Counted from the stretch's first letter, positions 1 through 7,549 are shown. The stretch is DNA of 22,330 nt from an uncultured Christensenella sp. (GCA_910585055.1 CAJUBY010000006.1:44649-66978), one strand, 5' to 3'. Program-made: numbers and translations. Notes: generated by a model from the letters alone, not told the origin.

Positions 1-135
1 AACACGGGAAACCGCAACACGGGAAACTGCAACACGGGAAACCGCAACACGGGAAACTGCAACACGGGAGACTGGAACACGGGAGACCGCAACACGGGAG
101 ACTGGAACACGGGAGACTGGAACAGTGGATTTTTC
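1..135 (+). repeat. Nine tandem 15-bp units coding for pentapeptides
   Basis: Eight near-identical 15-bp units (consensus AACACGGGARACYGS) run head to tail from 1 to 120, and a degenerate ninth (AACAGTGGATTTTTC) ends at 135. They differ mainly at the fourth and fifth codons: GGAAAC with CGC or TGC in the first four, GGAGAC with TGG or CGC afterwards. Each unit is exactly one pentapeptide, so changes in copy number keep the frame. The array continues off the left edge, so the total copy number is unknown. Confidence 0.95.
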
Positions 136-450
136 AATACTAAAGAAAATAAATGTTACATATTTGATAAACTTTCCGATATTACCGTAAAAGAATTTTA
201 TCGAAGTCGGTATCATGCTGCGCTAATCTCATCCCCGTTTATGCTCACCGAATGGGTAAACTATACTGCTGAAGAGAAACAGGCGGATAAAGCAAAAGAA
301 CTCATTGGTGGATACTTGAAACGCTATGATTTTCAAGAAGCGTGTGCCAAATGGTGGGCGGAAATGTCGAACGAGAATCGTGAGATTGTTAAGCAGATGC
401 CTAACTTTGACGCGGATAAGTTTTTTGAGATTACAGGCATAAGGGTCTAG
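1..450 (+). CDS. Pentapeptide-repeat protein, 5'-truncated by window edge
   Basis: The reading frame is open from base 1 to the TAG at 448-450, so the true start lies left of the window and 149 codons are visible. The first 45 residues are nine consecutive five-residue units of the type NTG-[ND]-[RCW] (NTGNR, NTGNC, NTGDW, NTGDR, ending NSGFF). This is the pattern of asparagine/glycine-rich pentapeptide repeats that fold as a right-handed beta-solenoid. A non-repetitive tail of about 100 residues follows, with Trp- and charge-rich helices (KWWAEM, TEWVNY). I recall this repeat-plus-tail arrangement from other gut Firmicutes phages and prophages. Function is unknown; DNA mimicry or protein binding is known for some pentapeptide proteins, but nothing here proves it. 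An internal ATG at 241 exists, but the uninterrupted upstream repeats show that it is not the start. The next gene begins six bases after the stop. Confidence 0.85.
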   Translation, partial: NTGNRNTGNCNTGNRNTGNCNTGDWNTGDRNTGDWNTGDWNSGFFNTKENKCYIFDKLSDITVKEFYRSRYHAALISSPFMLTEWVNYTAEEKQADKAKELIGGYLKRYDFQEACAKWWAEMSNENREIVKQMPNFDADKFFEITGIRV

Positions 451-456
451 GTAAAA

Positions 457-1107
457 ATGAAATCCATAATGTTATCGCTCTCACCGTATTGGTATTACTT
501 GATAGGCGAGGGAATTAAATCAATCGAAATTCGCAAAACGGTCCCGAAAGCATACGATTGGAACAAAACGGTCGAGTGCTATATGACGAAAGACGAGAAG
601 TCGTTTGCGCTAATTCCGAAATATAAACAAGAGAAGTATCGCGCGCACTTCGGTAAAGTTGGTATGCGGTTTGTATGTGACAGTGTTGCAGAATACGAGA
701 GTGAATTTTCCACAGATCAAGATGTTGAGCAAGCTATATACGCCGTTGACTACGACGAAGTTGACGGCGAACGATTTTCCAATTTTTTAATAAATGAACC
801 AAATAATCATTGGCTACTGTGGGATTCGTGTCTATCTTGGAACGAGATAAAGGCGTATATGGGGACTAAACCATTTACTGTATTTTATGGCTTATATATT
901 TCCGACCTCAAAATCTACGACACTCCGAAAGAGTTGGGCGAGTTTAGCCGAAAATGTGTGGAATACGGTTCGGATAATCCAAATTGCGATGGATGTAAAT
1001 TCTTTATTGACGGACGTAGCTACGAGTATGATGAAAGCGATTGTGCTTTTGCAGGACACCCGTCGCTTACTCGACCGCCGCAGTCTTGGTGCTATGTGGA
1101 GGAGTAA
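457..1107 (+). CDS. ASCH-domain protein with C-terminal Cys/His cluster
   Basis: The 216-residue product opens with MKSIMLSLSPYWYYLI followed by G19-I-K21-x2-E24-x-R26. That is the typical start of ASCH domains, a PUA-like fold that binds RNA or modified nucleotides; some members are N4-acetylcytidine amidohydrolases. The central part (CYMTKDEKSF, HFGKVGMRFVCD) continues the domain. The last 50 residues carry C167, C177, C180, C196, H201 and C212, a likely metal-binding cluster that ordinary ASCH proteins lack. It starts six bases after the previous stop in an early/accessory gene run, with a weak ribosome site (AGGGTCTAGGTAAA). A role in RNA or nucleotide handling during infection is inference. 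Family assignment is fairly secure; the function of the Cys-rich tail is unknown. Confidence 0.75.
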   Translation: MKSIMLSLSPYWYYLIGEGIKSIEIRKTVPKAYDWNKTVECYMTKDEKSFALIPKYKQEKYRAHFGKVGMRFVCDSVAEYESEFSTDQDVEQAIYAVDYDEVDGERFSNFLINEPNNHWLLWDSCLSWNEIKAYMGTKPFTVFYGLYISDLKIYDTPKELGEFSRKCVEYGSDNPNCDGCKFFIDGRSYEYDESDCAFAGHPSLTRPPQSWCYVEE

Positions 1108-1111
1108 ACAA

Positions 1112-1522
1112 ATGAATATCTATCCAAAAGTTTGCAATATTTGCGGTGGCAAGGTTGAGTACATAGAAAACAAACTTATCTACGGAAAGTCCTACGGAAG
1201 CGGTTATGCGTATCGGTGCACTTCTTGCGGTGCTTATGTTGGTACTCACAAACCGCGTCCCAAGGAAGCATTAGGACTGCTTGCCGACAAGGAAATGCGA
1301 GATTGGAAAATGAAATGCCACGACATATTTGATAGTTTGTGGAAGGGTAGAAAACGACAGTCAGCAAAACGAAATATGTGTTATGTTTGGTTAGCGAAAC
1401 AACTTGATATTCCGCTTAGTGAATGCCACTTCGGATATTTTGATTTAGAAACATTGAAACACGCTTACGAGATTTTGCGACTCGCCAAACAGAAAGGCGC
1501 AGTATTAAAGGAGTTACAATAA
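1112..1522 (+). CDS. Zinc-finger protein of DUF3268 type
   Basis: This is a 136-residue protein from the ATG at 1112. The same frame is open further upstream to 887, but that part overlaps the ASCH gene; the ATG at 1112 follows GGAGG (1099-1103) at 8 bases and lies just after the ASCH stop. The N-terminus has a CxxC pair at 8/11 and another at 36/39 followed by H46, forming a zinc ribbon. After it come a short helical segment and the conserved-looking stretches RPKEALGLLAD, MCYVWLAKQL and CHFGYFDLE. This layout matches the phage zinc-finger family known as DUF3268. It may bind nucleic acid or act as an adaptor, but no activity is known. Its stop overlaps the next start (TAATG), suggesting translational coupling with the GIY-YIG gene. 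Confidence 0.75.
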   Translation: MNIYPKVCNICGGKVEYIENKLIYGKSYGSGYAYRCTSCGAYVGTHKPRPKEALGLLADKEMRDWKMKCHDIFDSLWKGRKRQSAKRNMCYVWLAKQLDIPLSECHFGYFDLETLKHAYEILRLAKQKGAVLKELQ

Positions 1523-2109
1523 TGCCTACGAATTGGAAACAGCTTAAAGCGATTGAGCAGAAGAACAAGGAAAAAATAAAAGAGCTTTGCCCACAAGCGC
1601 AAGACCGTAGTGGAATATATTTGTTTTACCGTGAAGATGAGAACGGAAATCGATACGCTTATGTAGGTAAAAGTATAACTGTATTGTCGCGGTTAGCCGC
1701 CCACCTTAACGGTTTCAAGCAATACATTGATAAATCGATACGTGAGCACGGGCTATTTGGTGTGGACAACCCGTTCGGATATAGGGTAGAAATACTGACT
1801 TATTGCACGACTGCGCAACTTGACAACTATGAACGAGCATACATAAAACGTTACACAGATAACGGCTATCAACTTCGCAACGTAGAGAGCGGCGGCACAA
1901 CAGACAAGACTGACATCAACGAACGCAAGCCCGCGCGTGGCTATCGTGACGGCGTAAAGCAAGGCGAGCGGAACGTGATAAAGAAAATCGCGCACTTGTT
2001 CGATAAGCATCTAAAAGCCGTCACAATCAATCCTACGCCAAATAAAACGCAACAAAAGGCGCTAGATAAGTTTTACAAGATAATACAAGGAGAAAACGAC
2101 AATGACTGA
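1522..2109 (+). CDS. GIY-YIG family endonuclease
   Basis: The 195-residue protein carries the hallmarks of the GIY-YIG nuclease fold: G31-I-Y33 in the first strand, Y47-V-G49 in the second, the conserved R57 and H61 (SRLAAH), a candidate metal-binding glutamate E104 in NYERAYIKRY, and the closing GYQLRNVESGG (115-125). The C-terminal 70 residues are rich in Lys/Arg and probably bind DNA. The start overlaps the previous stop by one base and is preceded by AAAGGAG (1507-1513) 8 bases upstream. Phage GIY-YIG enzymes act in homing, host DNA degradation or recombination intermediates. Being in line with other small genes and carrying no extra homing-type domain, this one is more likely a phage-function nuclease than a selfish element, but that is inference. 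Confidence 0.85.
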   Translation: MPTNWKQLKAIEQKNKEKIKELCPQAQDRSGIYLFYREDENGNRYAYVGKSITVLSRLAAHLNGFKQYIDKSIREHGLFGVDNPFGYRVEILTYCTTAQLDNYERAYIKRYTDNGYQLRNVESGGTTDKTDINERKPARGYRDGVKQGERNVIKKIAHLFDKHLKAVTINPTPNKTQQKALDKFYKIIQGENDND

Positions 2110-2368
2110 CGAAGAAATCGAAAAGGCAATAGAACTTTGCGAAAGCGAGAATTTGCCTTGTCAAGAGTGTGCGTATTGGAAAATATCTATACAAGGATAT
2201 AATTGCCGTAATGCGCTTATTCGAGATATGCACGACTACATAAACCGTCTTAAAGCGGAGAATGAAAAATTAAAAGATACGCTTAACGCAGTCGAAAATT
2301 ACGAAATCAATTTACGCGGCAATCTTGAAGAATGTGTTGACAAAATTTACGGAGTGAGATTATTATGA
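2102..2368 (+). CDS. Small Cys-rich coiled-coil protein, unknown
   Basis: The 88-residue product overlaps the end of the nuclease gene by eight bases and has AAGGAG (2087-2092) upstream. The N-terminal half has four cysteines (CESENLPCQECAYW and YNC), and the C-terminal half has a heptad-rich helix (INRLKAENEKLKDTL) suited to a dimeric coiled coil. Small proteins of this kind (CxxC plus 'INRLKAENEKL') are frequent in Firmicutes phage early regions. No function is known. The real-gene call rests on overlap coupling, ribosome site and plausible composition. Confidence 0.7.
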   Translation: MTDEEIEKAIELCESENLPCQECAYWKISIQGYNCRNALIRDMHDYINRLKAENEKLKDTLNAVENYEINLRGNLEECVDKIYGVRLL

Positions 2369-2793
2369 CAACGGACGAAGTAAAAGCGATGATACAATCT
2401 GTCAAGTCGATCGAGCGCGAAAGCGTGCGTATTAAACAAGAGATCGATCAGCGGCGCGAAGAGCTGTTAAGTATAAAGAGCACTATGGGCGGCGACCGCG
2501 TTATGAGCAGTGAACAATTGTCGATGCCGGAGCGCGTGTGTTTTAGTTTGGAAAAGCTTTATACGCAATACAGCGATGTACTTCAACGATTGCAAGATAA
2601 GCGTATCGAGATTGAAACGGCGATATCGGCGCTCGATTCGATAGAACAAGAAATCGTGCGCGCATGGATAGCCGGTAAAACTGAAGAGCAGATCGGAATA
2701 ACTGTCGGATATAGTGGCAGAACAGTGCGTAACTACAAGAAACGCATTTTGGTAAAATTGTCTAATGTAAAAAGTTTGCCGCCCATTTCCTAA
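2365..2793 (+). CDS. Sigma region 4/DUF1492-like regulator, candidate late activator
   Basis: The 142-residue protein starts inside the previous gene (ATGA overlap). Residues 1-90 form long charged helices, probably coiled coil (IERESVRIKQEIDQRREEL, QRLQDKRIEIETAI). Residues about 92-134 (LDSIEQEIVRAWIAGKT, then GYSGRTVRNYKKRIL) form a sigma-70 region-4-like helix-turn-helix, the pattern in which 'L..E..i.......l...eIa..lg.S..tV......' reads as a DNA-contacting HTH. The same layout occurs in the DUF1492, ArpU and RinA-type late regulators of Firmicutes phages, which are normally the last gene before the packaging module, exactly where this one lies. The control region and inverted repeat just downstream are its obvious candidate target; that link is inference. 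Confidence 0.75.
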   Translation: MTTDEVKAMIQSVKSIERESVRIKQEIDQRREELLSIKSTMGGDRVMSSEQLSMPERVCFSLEKLYTQYSDVLQRLQDKRIEIETAISALDSIEQEIVRAWIAGKTEEQIGITVGYSGRTVRNYKKRILVKLSNVKSLPPIS

Positions 2794-2800
2794 TAAACCG

Positions 2801-2809
2801 TGTTATAAT
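2801..2809 (+). promoter_or_regulatory. Extended -10 element without clear -35
   Basis: TGTTATAAT just after the regulator's stop is a perfect TGn-TATAAT extended -10. No good -35 hexamer lies 16-18 bases upstream (GCCCAT at 17), so it could be a weak promoter or one needing an activator such as the upstream gene product. A transcript from here would start near 2816 and read through the inverted repeat 2830-2883. Confidence 0.35.
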
Positions 2810-2829
2810 GGTAGTGTTAAATATTACGT

Positions 2830-2883
2830 AAAGGCACTACTTGACACGGCGACTACACTGTGATAAAATGCGGTAGTGCCTTT
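2830..2883. repeat. 11-bp inverted repeat flanking a promoter, T-run after right arm
   Basis: AAAGGCACTAC (2830-2840) and GTAGTGCCTTT (2873-2883) are perfect inverted copies separated by 32 bases that hold the -35 and -10 boxes of the next promoter. The right arm runs into TTTTT (2881-2885), so in a transcript arriving from upstream it can act as an intrinsic terminator with a long loop. As DNA it could be an operator for a dimeric regulator. GTAGTG also occurs at 2811-2816, giving the left arm a second pairing partner. Confidence 0.8.
2841..2869 (+). promoter_or_regulatory. Consensus sigma-A-type promoter TTGACA-17-TAAAAT
   Basis: The -35 TTGACA (2841-2846) is perfect, the spacer is 17 bases and ends in TGA (an extended -10 TGn), and the -10 is TAAAAT (2864-2869). 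Start is expected near 2876, inside the right arm of the inverted repeat, so its own transcript cannot form the hairpin that upstream transcripts can. It drives the small gene at 2898 and possibly, by read-through, the packaging genes. Confidence 0.75.
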
Positions 2884-2897
2884 TTGTTGGAGGTACG

Positions 2898-3170
2898 ATG
2901 GCGAAATTTAATAAAAGCGATCATCTAATGGAACCCATAAAGGGCAAAGGGAATCGCTTTGTACCGAAAGACGGTGGCAGTGAAGCGCGCGAGAATGATT
3001 ACTTACCCAAAACGCGTAAAAACGACGGCAAGCGAGAAAAACAGACAGGCGAAACAGCTGAACAGGCATTGGCGCGAATAGCAAAGGAAAAAGTTCCGCC
3101 GTCACTCGGCTTTGCAGATAAAGTAAGAACCAACACTAAGCACCACCAATGCCAAAGAGATAAACGATAA
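2898..3170 (+). CDS. Small basic protein, unknown
   Basis: The 90-residue, strongly charged protein is preceded by TTGGAGG (2887-2893) four bases before the ATG, an excellent ribosome site. It is mostly Lys/Arg/Glu/Gly with little hydrophobic core (KGKGNRFVPKDGG, ETAEQALARIAKEK), so it is probably disordered or nucleic-acid binding. It has its own consensus promoter upstream and a strong terminator 15 bases after its stop, forming a single-gene unit between the early and packaging genes. I do not recognise a family. The C-terminal residues (HHQCQRDKR) look unlike the rest, so a frameshifted or shortened end is possible. Confidence 0.6.
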   Translation: MAKFNKSDHLMEPIKGKGNRFVPKDGGSEARENDYLPKTRKNDGKREKQTGETAEQALARIAKEKVPPSLGFADKVRTNTKHHQCQRDKR

Positions 3171-3185
3171 AAATATATTTTCAGT

Positions 3186-3213
3186 AAAAGCAACCAGAAA
3201 AGGTTGCTTTTTT
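3186..3213 (+). terminator. Intrinsic terminator after the small basic gene
   Basis: A perfect 10-bp stem AAAAGCAACC (3186-3195) / GGTTGCTTTT (3202-3211) has a six-base loop and a T-run to 3213. It lies between the 2898-3170 gene and the small terminase gene, and no convincing promoter follows it, so terminase expression must depend on read-through or antitermination. Confidence 0.85.
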
Positions 3214-3235
3214 CATGTAGGAAAAAGGAGGCGTT

Positions 3236-3610
3236 ATGGCGCGACCGAATAAATACGATACTCACGTTGCGCCGCGACTTGACGAGGTAGCTGATTGGGT
3301 GCGTAACGGCGCAAGTGACACTGAAATAGCCGAGCGCTTGGGTATAGGGAAGAGCGCTTTTTATGAATACAAACGTGAGTTTTCGGAGTTTTCGGATACA
3401 TTAAAAAATACACGTGCTGCCGTCGACGGTAAAGTCGAGAACGCACTATTACAGAATGCGCTCAACGGTAATACCGCTGCGCAGATATTTTGGCTTAAAA
3501 ACCGTCGTCCCACAAAATGGCGCGACAAACCGTCCGAAGAGTTCAACAATGATATGGATATAGGTTTTACATTTACAATACGCGATTACTCCGGAGATGG
3601 CGACACATGA
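3236..3610 (+). CDS. terS: Terminase small subunit
   Basis: The 124-residue protein has an AAAAAGGAGG site (3221-3230) five bases before the ATG. Residues about 10-50 form a helix-turn-helix (WVRNGASDTEIAERLGIG, then SAFYEYKREFSEF), as in small terminases that recognise the packaging start on phage DNA. The next part (VENALLQNALNGNTAAQIFW, LKNRRPTKWRDK) is the characteristic helical hairpin and 'WLKNR.P..W' signature of Firmicutes phage small terminases. The acidic tail may contact the large subunit. It overlaps the large terminase start by four bases (ATGA), as expected for a packaging pair. Confidence 0.88.
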   Translation: MARPNKYDTHVAPRLDEVADWVRNGASDTEIAERLGIGKSAFYEYKREFSEFSDTLKNTRAAVDGKVENALLQNALNGNTAAQIFWLKNRRPTKWRDKPSEEFNNDMDIGFTFTIRDYSGDGDT

Positions 3611-4941
3611 TAAATTTTGGTATCCCTACGCCGTTCAAACCGTTGCTCGATCCCAACGTACGTAAGGTCGTGGAAGTAAGCGGACGTAGTGCTGGCAAAT
3701 CTACCACTAATGAGACGCTCGCGCTTGCATTAACTTTACAAAGTCGTTTAAATAATATAGTGTATATGCGTGCAGAACAACGTGATTTGCGTGATATTTT
3801 CAACAGCACGTTATCGACAATACAGGCACTCGGGATAGAACGATTCTTCGAGTGCAAAACATCCCCGTTTGAGATTACGTGTACAGTTACAGGTGCTAAA
3901 ATATATTTTCGTGGCATCAACGGCAAAACGGTAGATGATTTGACTGCGACAAAAGGATTTACACCGCAATACAAGACGCTCGCGCTTGCGATTCTTGACG
4001 AAGCGAATGAGGTAAAATGTTTTAACCACGTTCGTGCAGCCGAGACGACAGTAAACAAATTCCTATTGTCAAATGCGAAGATAATATATGCGTACAATCC
4101 GCCTGCTTCGCGTCGACATTGGGCTAATATACAGTTTGCCGAAATGGTTCATAACGGAGCGTTACGCATTCACAGCACTTGGGAAGATATTCGTCGTTTA
4201 CTCAAATCCGACACGATTGATGAAATAGAGCGGATGCGTGAACAAGATCCCAAGCATTATCGTTTTTGGTACGGTGGGGAGATTGTCGATCTTGAGGGCG
4301 CTGTTATATGGAGCTTTGATCGCAAAAAACATTTATTGTCAGTATCTGAGATGCAAGACCGTATCCGTGCTAATATTTATTATCAACCAATTGTAATGTT
4401 CTATGGAGTAGACAGCGGTATAACAAGTGATGCGACAGCAGTCAGTGCGTGGGGATTATTCCCGGACAGTCGACTGATCAAACTCGACACAATGTACTTC
4501 GATATCGCACGGGCTCGTCGTTATACCGATATCAAGGGCTTTTCGCACACAGATCAAGTGATTTACATGTTCAATTGGTACAGTGATTTTAAAAAGCGAA
4601 TGAGCCAGTTAGGTATTAATATACCGCCATACGACTGTGAACGGTGGTGTTTTGACGGTGCTGCGCTTACGCAAGACTTAATGCTCGAATGGGAAAAGAC
4701 AACACATTATAACTGTATAGCGGTTACAAATAAGGACATTGAGCGAGACAATGCACGTCTTGTAAACAGTTATCAATCCGGGCAGCTTGAAATTCTTGAT
4801 ACTCCGAATAATGCTGTGTCTGTTGAACAACTCGAAACATTCAGTTATGACGAGAACAACGAAATACCCGATGGACAAGCTGATCACACAATTGACGCAG
4901 ATAAGTATGCGACATACGATTTCTATTACAACTATATTTAG
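3607..4941 (+). CDS. terL: Terminase large subunit, PBSX-like
   Basis: This is the ATP-driven DNA packaging motor and headful/cos nuclease, 444 residues, of normal length. The Walker A motif is GRSAGKST (26-33) and the Walker B is LAILDEAN with D131 and E132. The coupling region follows. The C-terminal RNase H-like nuclease shows D269 (FYGVDSGITSD), D350 (CFDGAAL) and D430/D432 (HTIDADKY), the expected acidic residues for two-metal cleavage. The sequence style fits the PBSX/SPP1-type group. It overlaps the small subunit gene and is followed nine bases later by the portal gene. Identification is secure; the packaging mode (pac versus cos) cannot be read from the sequence by eye. Confidence 0.95.
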   Translation: MINFGIPTPFKPLLDPNVRKVVEVSGRSAGKSTTNETLALALTLQSRLNNIVYMRAEQRDLRDIFNSTLSTIQALGIERFFECKTSPFEITCTVTGAKIYFRGINGKTVDDLTATKGFTPQYKTLALAILDEANEVKCFNHVRAAETTVNKFLLSNAKIIYAYNPPASRRHWANIQFAEMVHNGALRIHSTWEDIRRLLKSDTIDEIERMREQDPKHYRFWYGGEIVDLEGAVIWSFDRKKHLLSVSEMQDRIRANIYYQPIVMFYGVDSGITSDATAVSAWGLFPDSRLIKLDTMYFDIARARRYTDIKGFSHTDQVIYMFNWYSDFKKRMSQLGINIPPYDCERWCFDGAALTQDLMLEWEKTTHYNCIAVTNKDIERDNARLVNSYQSGQLEILDTPNNAVSVEQLETFSYDENNEIPDGQADHTIDADKYATYDFYYNYI

Positions 4942-4950
4942 GAGAGAGTT

Positions 4951-6495
4951 ATGGGATTTCAGATTCCACTGTATTTACAATCATATCTCGATAAGAAGAA
5001 TGACAGTCCGTACTCGAATTATGTCAATACATCCGAATATTACGCCAATACAAACGTATATGTAATGAATTATCTTAATCGTGTTGTACGGCAATGTATG
5101 GCATATGCGAATGGGGCACATGACGGAGCATATAACAGCGGCCTTTCGGCAAATATAGGTCACACAGCTATAAAAAACGCGACAAAACTTATAAAGGGTG
5201 ACAAGACGATATTTGCCGGAAACGATTACGCAACTGCGTTTTTGTCAGATATATGGGCGCCGTATGCACGGTTTGACATCTTTCTTGAAGAACTTATCAG
5301 TTACACGCTTGCAGGCGGCACCGCGCTGTTCAAACTCAATAAGGATGCTGTTGGACGGTGTTCGTTGTCTGCGTCGCGTGTGGATCGTAATACATTCACG
5401 GTTGCCGATAATGGGGATATAGTAGATGTGACATTTTTGCTCACACTGTTATCTAGTACCACAAGTAACAATGTGAACGAAACCATGTGGCTTGTAGAGC
5501 GGCGTTATTACGATGAAGAGCGTAAGCCGACGGTAATCTATCATATTCATCGAAAAAGTGGAGTAGCCGGTAGCGAAACGATACCGAATACCGATACTCA
5601 AGGTGTATCATACGAGACGCTTCCACTCGTTGCCAAGCAGGCAGTTGAGCGGCTTGGTATAGAACTTGATGTACCTATAGAATTGCCGTACCGCGATGGT
5701 CTGGGAGTATGGGCATCATTAAATACCGCGACGAATAGTTGTGTTCCTGGATTGCGCATGGGTGATCCTGCATTATATTCAACAATCGATATACTTTGGG
5801 CGATTGATACTGTGTTCAGCGGCTCGTTAATTGACGTGCTTAACGGCGAAGGTAAAGTGCTTGTGCCGAAACGGTTTCTCGGAAATATCAATGCCGCAAT
5901 ACAAAAAGCATTGAAAGCACGTCCGGACTACTCGATTCTTGATGCCGTGGATGAGAGCGACAATGGGTTTGTTTACGTATCAACTCCACACGATAAAGAT
6001 TTTCCCCCGACCGATGTACAATTTGAAATTCGTGCCGAACAATATCGCGGAATGTTTGAAATGTATTTAAAACAATTCGCTGTCGCGTTTGGATATGCGC
6101 CGACAACACTGTTTCCGTTTTTGCAAGACGCATCTCCGAAGACCGCAAGAGAAGTTACGGCAGAAGAAAATTTGACACGTGCGAGCGTTCAGTCCGCACA
6201 TCGTTTGCTTATTCCGGAACTTAATCGAGCGATAGCGGAAGTGTTATATCAATCGGGATTTAAAGGTAAGGCTACTCTTCAATTGTCTGATTACATTGGG
6301 AATAAACTAATGCGTGATGAGAATTTGCGGCAAAACTATGCGGCAGGACTTATCCCCCACGAAACGGCAGTACAAATTGCCAATGGCTTGTCTGCAAAGG
6401 AAACGGCAGAATACATAGAGAAGATATCGACAGAACAAAAAGAAACGGCATTCGGTGGTAAACAATATGACGAAGTAGAATATTTTGGAGGTTAA
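4951..6495 (+). CDS. Portal protein, SPP1 gp6-like
   Basis: The 514-residue protein lies immediately after the large terminase with AGGAGAGAG (4941-4949) before the ATG. It should form the dodecameric ring at one capsid vertex through which DNA enters and leaves. Recognisable parts are an N-terminal region with YVMNYLNRVVRQCMAYANG, the middle wing/stem region (TFTVADNGDIVDVTFLL, MWLVERRYYDEERKPTV), and a C-terminal helix-rich part with SPKTAREVTAEENLTRASVQ followed by SAHRLLIPELNRAI. This last pattern is typical of portal clip/stem segments of the SPP1 gp6 type. Position and length agree. No odd features. Confidence 0.88.
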   Translation: MGFQIPLYLQSYLDKKNDSPYSNYVNTSEYYANTNVYVMNYLNRVVRQCMAYANGAHDGAYNSGLSANIGHTAIKNATKLIKGDKTIFAGNDYATAFLSDIWAPYARFDIFLEELISYTLAGGTALFKLNKDAVGRCSLSASRVDRNTFTVADNGDIVDVTFLLTLLSSTTSNNVNETMWLVERRYYDEERKPTVIYHIHRKSGVAGSETIPNTDTQGVSYETLPLVAKQAVERLGIELDVPIELPYRDGLGVWASLNTATNSCVPGLRMGDPALYSTIDILWAIDTVFSGSLIDVLNGEGKVLVPKRFLGNINAAIQKALKARPDYSILDAVDESDNGFVYVSTPHDKDFPPTDVQFEIRAEQYRGMFEMYLKQFAVAFGYAPTTLFPFLQDASPKTAREVTAEENLTRASVQSAHRLLIPELNRAIAEVLYQSGFKGKATLQLSDYIGNKLMRDENLRQNYAAGLIPHETAVQIANGLSAKETAEYIEKISTEQKETAFGGKQYDEVEYFGG

Positions 6496-6501
6496 TATTA
6501 C

Positions 6502-7539
6502 ATGTATTTGTCCGACCGAGGATTAAATGAGCAAGCCGAAGCCTTGGAAGAAGCTCAAACTGAAATTCGTATTGTTGTGCGAGACGGGTATCTTGCACGT
6601 AAACCGAAAGCAAAAATAAATACGGATATTCAGCGTATTATTAAGAGCAAACTTAAAAGCGTGACCAATACGGACTTGCGTTCGGCGGCGGTGAGGTCGC
6701 TCAATGCGTTTGCCGAGCGCCAATACAACACATACTTACGTGAGTTTGGGGCAGTACCTACACATTTACTTTTATTAACTACGTTGATAAACAACACGCC
6801 GAATACCAGTGTGTTTGAACGCGCGGCAAACGAAATAAAACAAATGACGCCCGAAACATTCGAGACGAGCGCAAGCGGTATTCCATTACAAGAATATTCA
6901 CGAGAATATTTTAAAAAGCGTGTAGAACCGGTACTTGAGAGTTTGGCAAAAGAAAATGCGCTCGACCCGGACGATGTAAGCGGACGAAACAGTTTGCGTA
7001 ATCGTGCGGAAATGGAAGTCCGATACGCGCGGCACATTGAAGAAATAAATAGTTTACGGTCGTCGGGTGTAAAACTTGTCACAAGCTCGGTCCACGCCGA
7101 TTGCTCGGATCGCTGTTACAAATGGCAGGGACGCGTTTATAGTCTTGACGGCACAAGCGGAATTACATCTGACGGCAAACCGTATGTTCCAATAGAAATG
7201 GCGACAGATATTTATTACACTACAAAAGCCGGTAAAACTTATAAAAACGGATTGTTTGGGTTTAACTGTCGGCATTATATTATGACTTATAAATCCGGTA
7301 TGGTTATTCCGAATGTCAATCGTGCAACGCAGCAAAAGGAGCAAGCTATAAATAAGCGACAACGTGAGCTTGAACGACGTGTTCGTGAACAGCGCGAAAA
7401 AGCATTGATATTCAGAGATTTAGATAGGAATAGGTATTTGAATGCACGTCGGAAAGCGATAATCGCCAACAAGGAATATATGCAATACAGCAAAGAAAAC
7501 GGCAGGGCATATTATCCGAGCCGCGTAAAATTATTATAG
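6502..7539 (+). CDS. Phage minor capsid protein 2 (MuF-like head morphogenesis)
   Basis: The 345-residue protein follows the portal by six bases, with GGAGG (6487-6491) 10 bases before its ATG. The C-terminal half carries the strong signature of minor capsid protein 2: HADCSDRCYKWQGRVYSL, then PYVPIEMATDI and YKNGLFGFNCRHYIM, which is probably a Cys/His metal site. The final 70 residues are an Arg/Lys-rich coiled coil (QQKEQAINKRQRELERRVRE). Proteins at this position attach to the portal inside the head and can be ejected with the DNA. The N-terminal 130 residues are helical with no recognised motif. No toxin domain is fused here; a separate PBECR-like protein is encoded at 20830-21465. Confidence 0.88.
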   Translation: MYLSDRGLNEQAEALEEAQTEIRIVVRDGYLARKPKAKINTDIQRIIKSKLKSVTNTDLRSAAVRSLNAFAERQYNTYLREFGAVPTHLLLLTTLINNTPNTSVFERAANEIKQMTPETFETSASGIPLQEYSREYFKKRVEPVLESLAKENALDPDDVSGRNSLRNRAEMEVRYARHIEEINSLRSSGVKLVTSSVHADCSDRCYKWQGRVYSLDGTSGITSDGKPYVPIEMATDIYYTTKAGKTYKNGLFGFNCRHYIMTYKSGMVIPNVNRATQQKEQAINKRQRELERRVREQREKALIFRDLDRNRYLNARRKAIIANKEYMQYSKENGRAYYPSRVKLL

Positions 7540-7549
7540 GAGATTAGTA

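Noticed and set aside
1..135. CRISPR-like direct repeat array
   Set aside because: The 15-bp units are contiguous without spacers and translate in one open frame as pentapeptides, so this is a coding repeat.
887..1111. N-terminal extension of the zinc-finger gene
   Set aside because: The frame is open but overlaps the well-supported ASCH gene, and its extra residues look like out-of-frame translation; the ATG at 1112 has a ribosome site.
3573..4097. 174-residue reverse-strand frame opposite terL
   Set aside because: It lies wholly against the large terminase's Walker A/B region, has no ribosome site and has no recognisable protein features.
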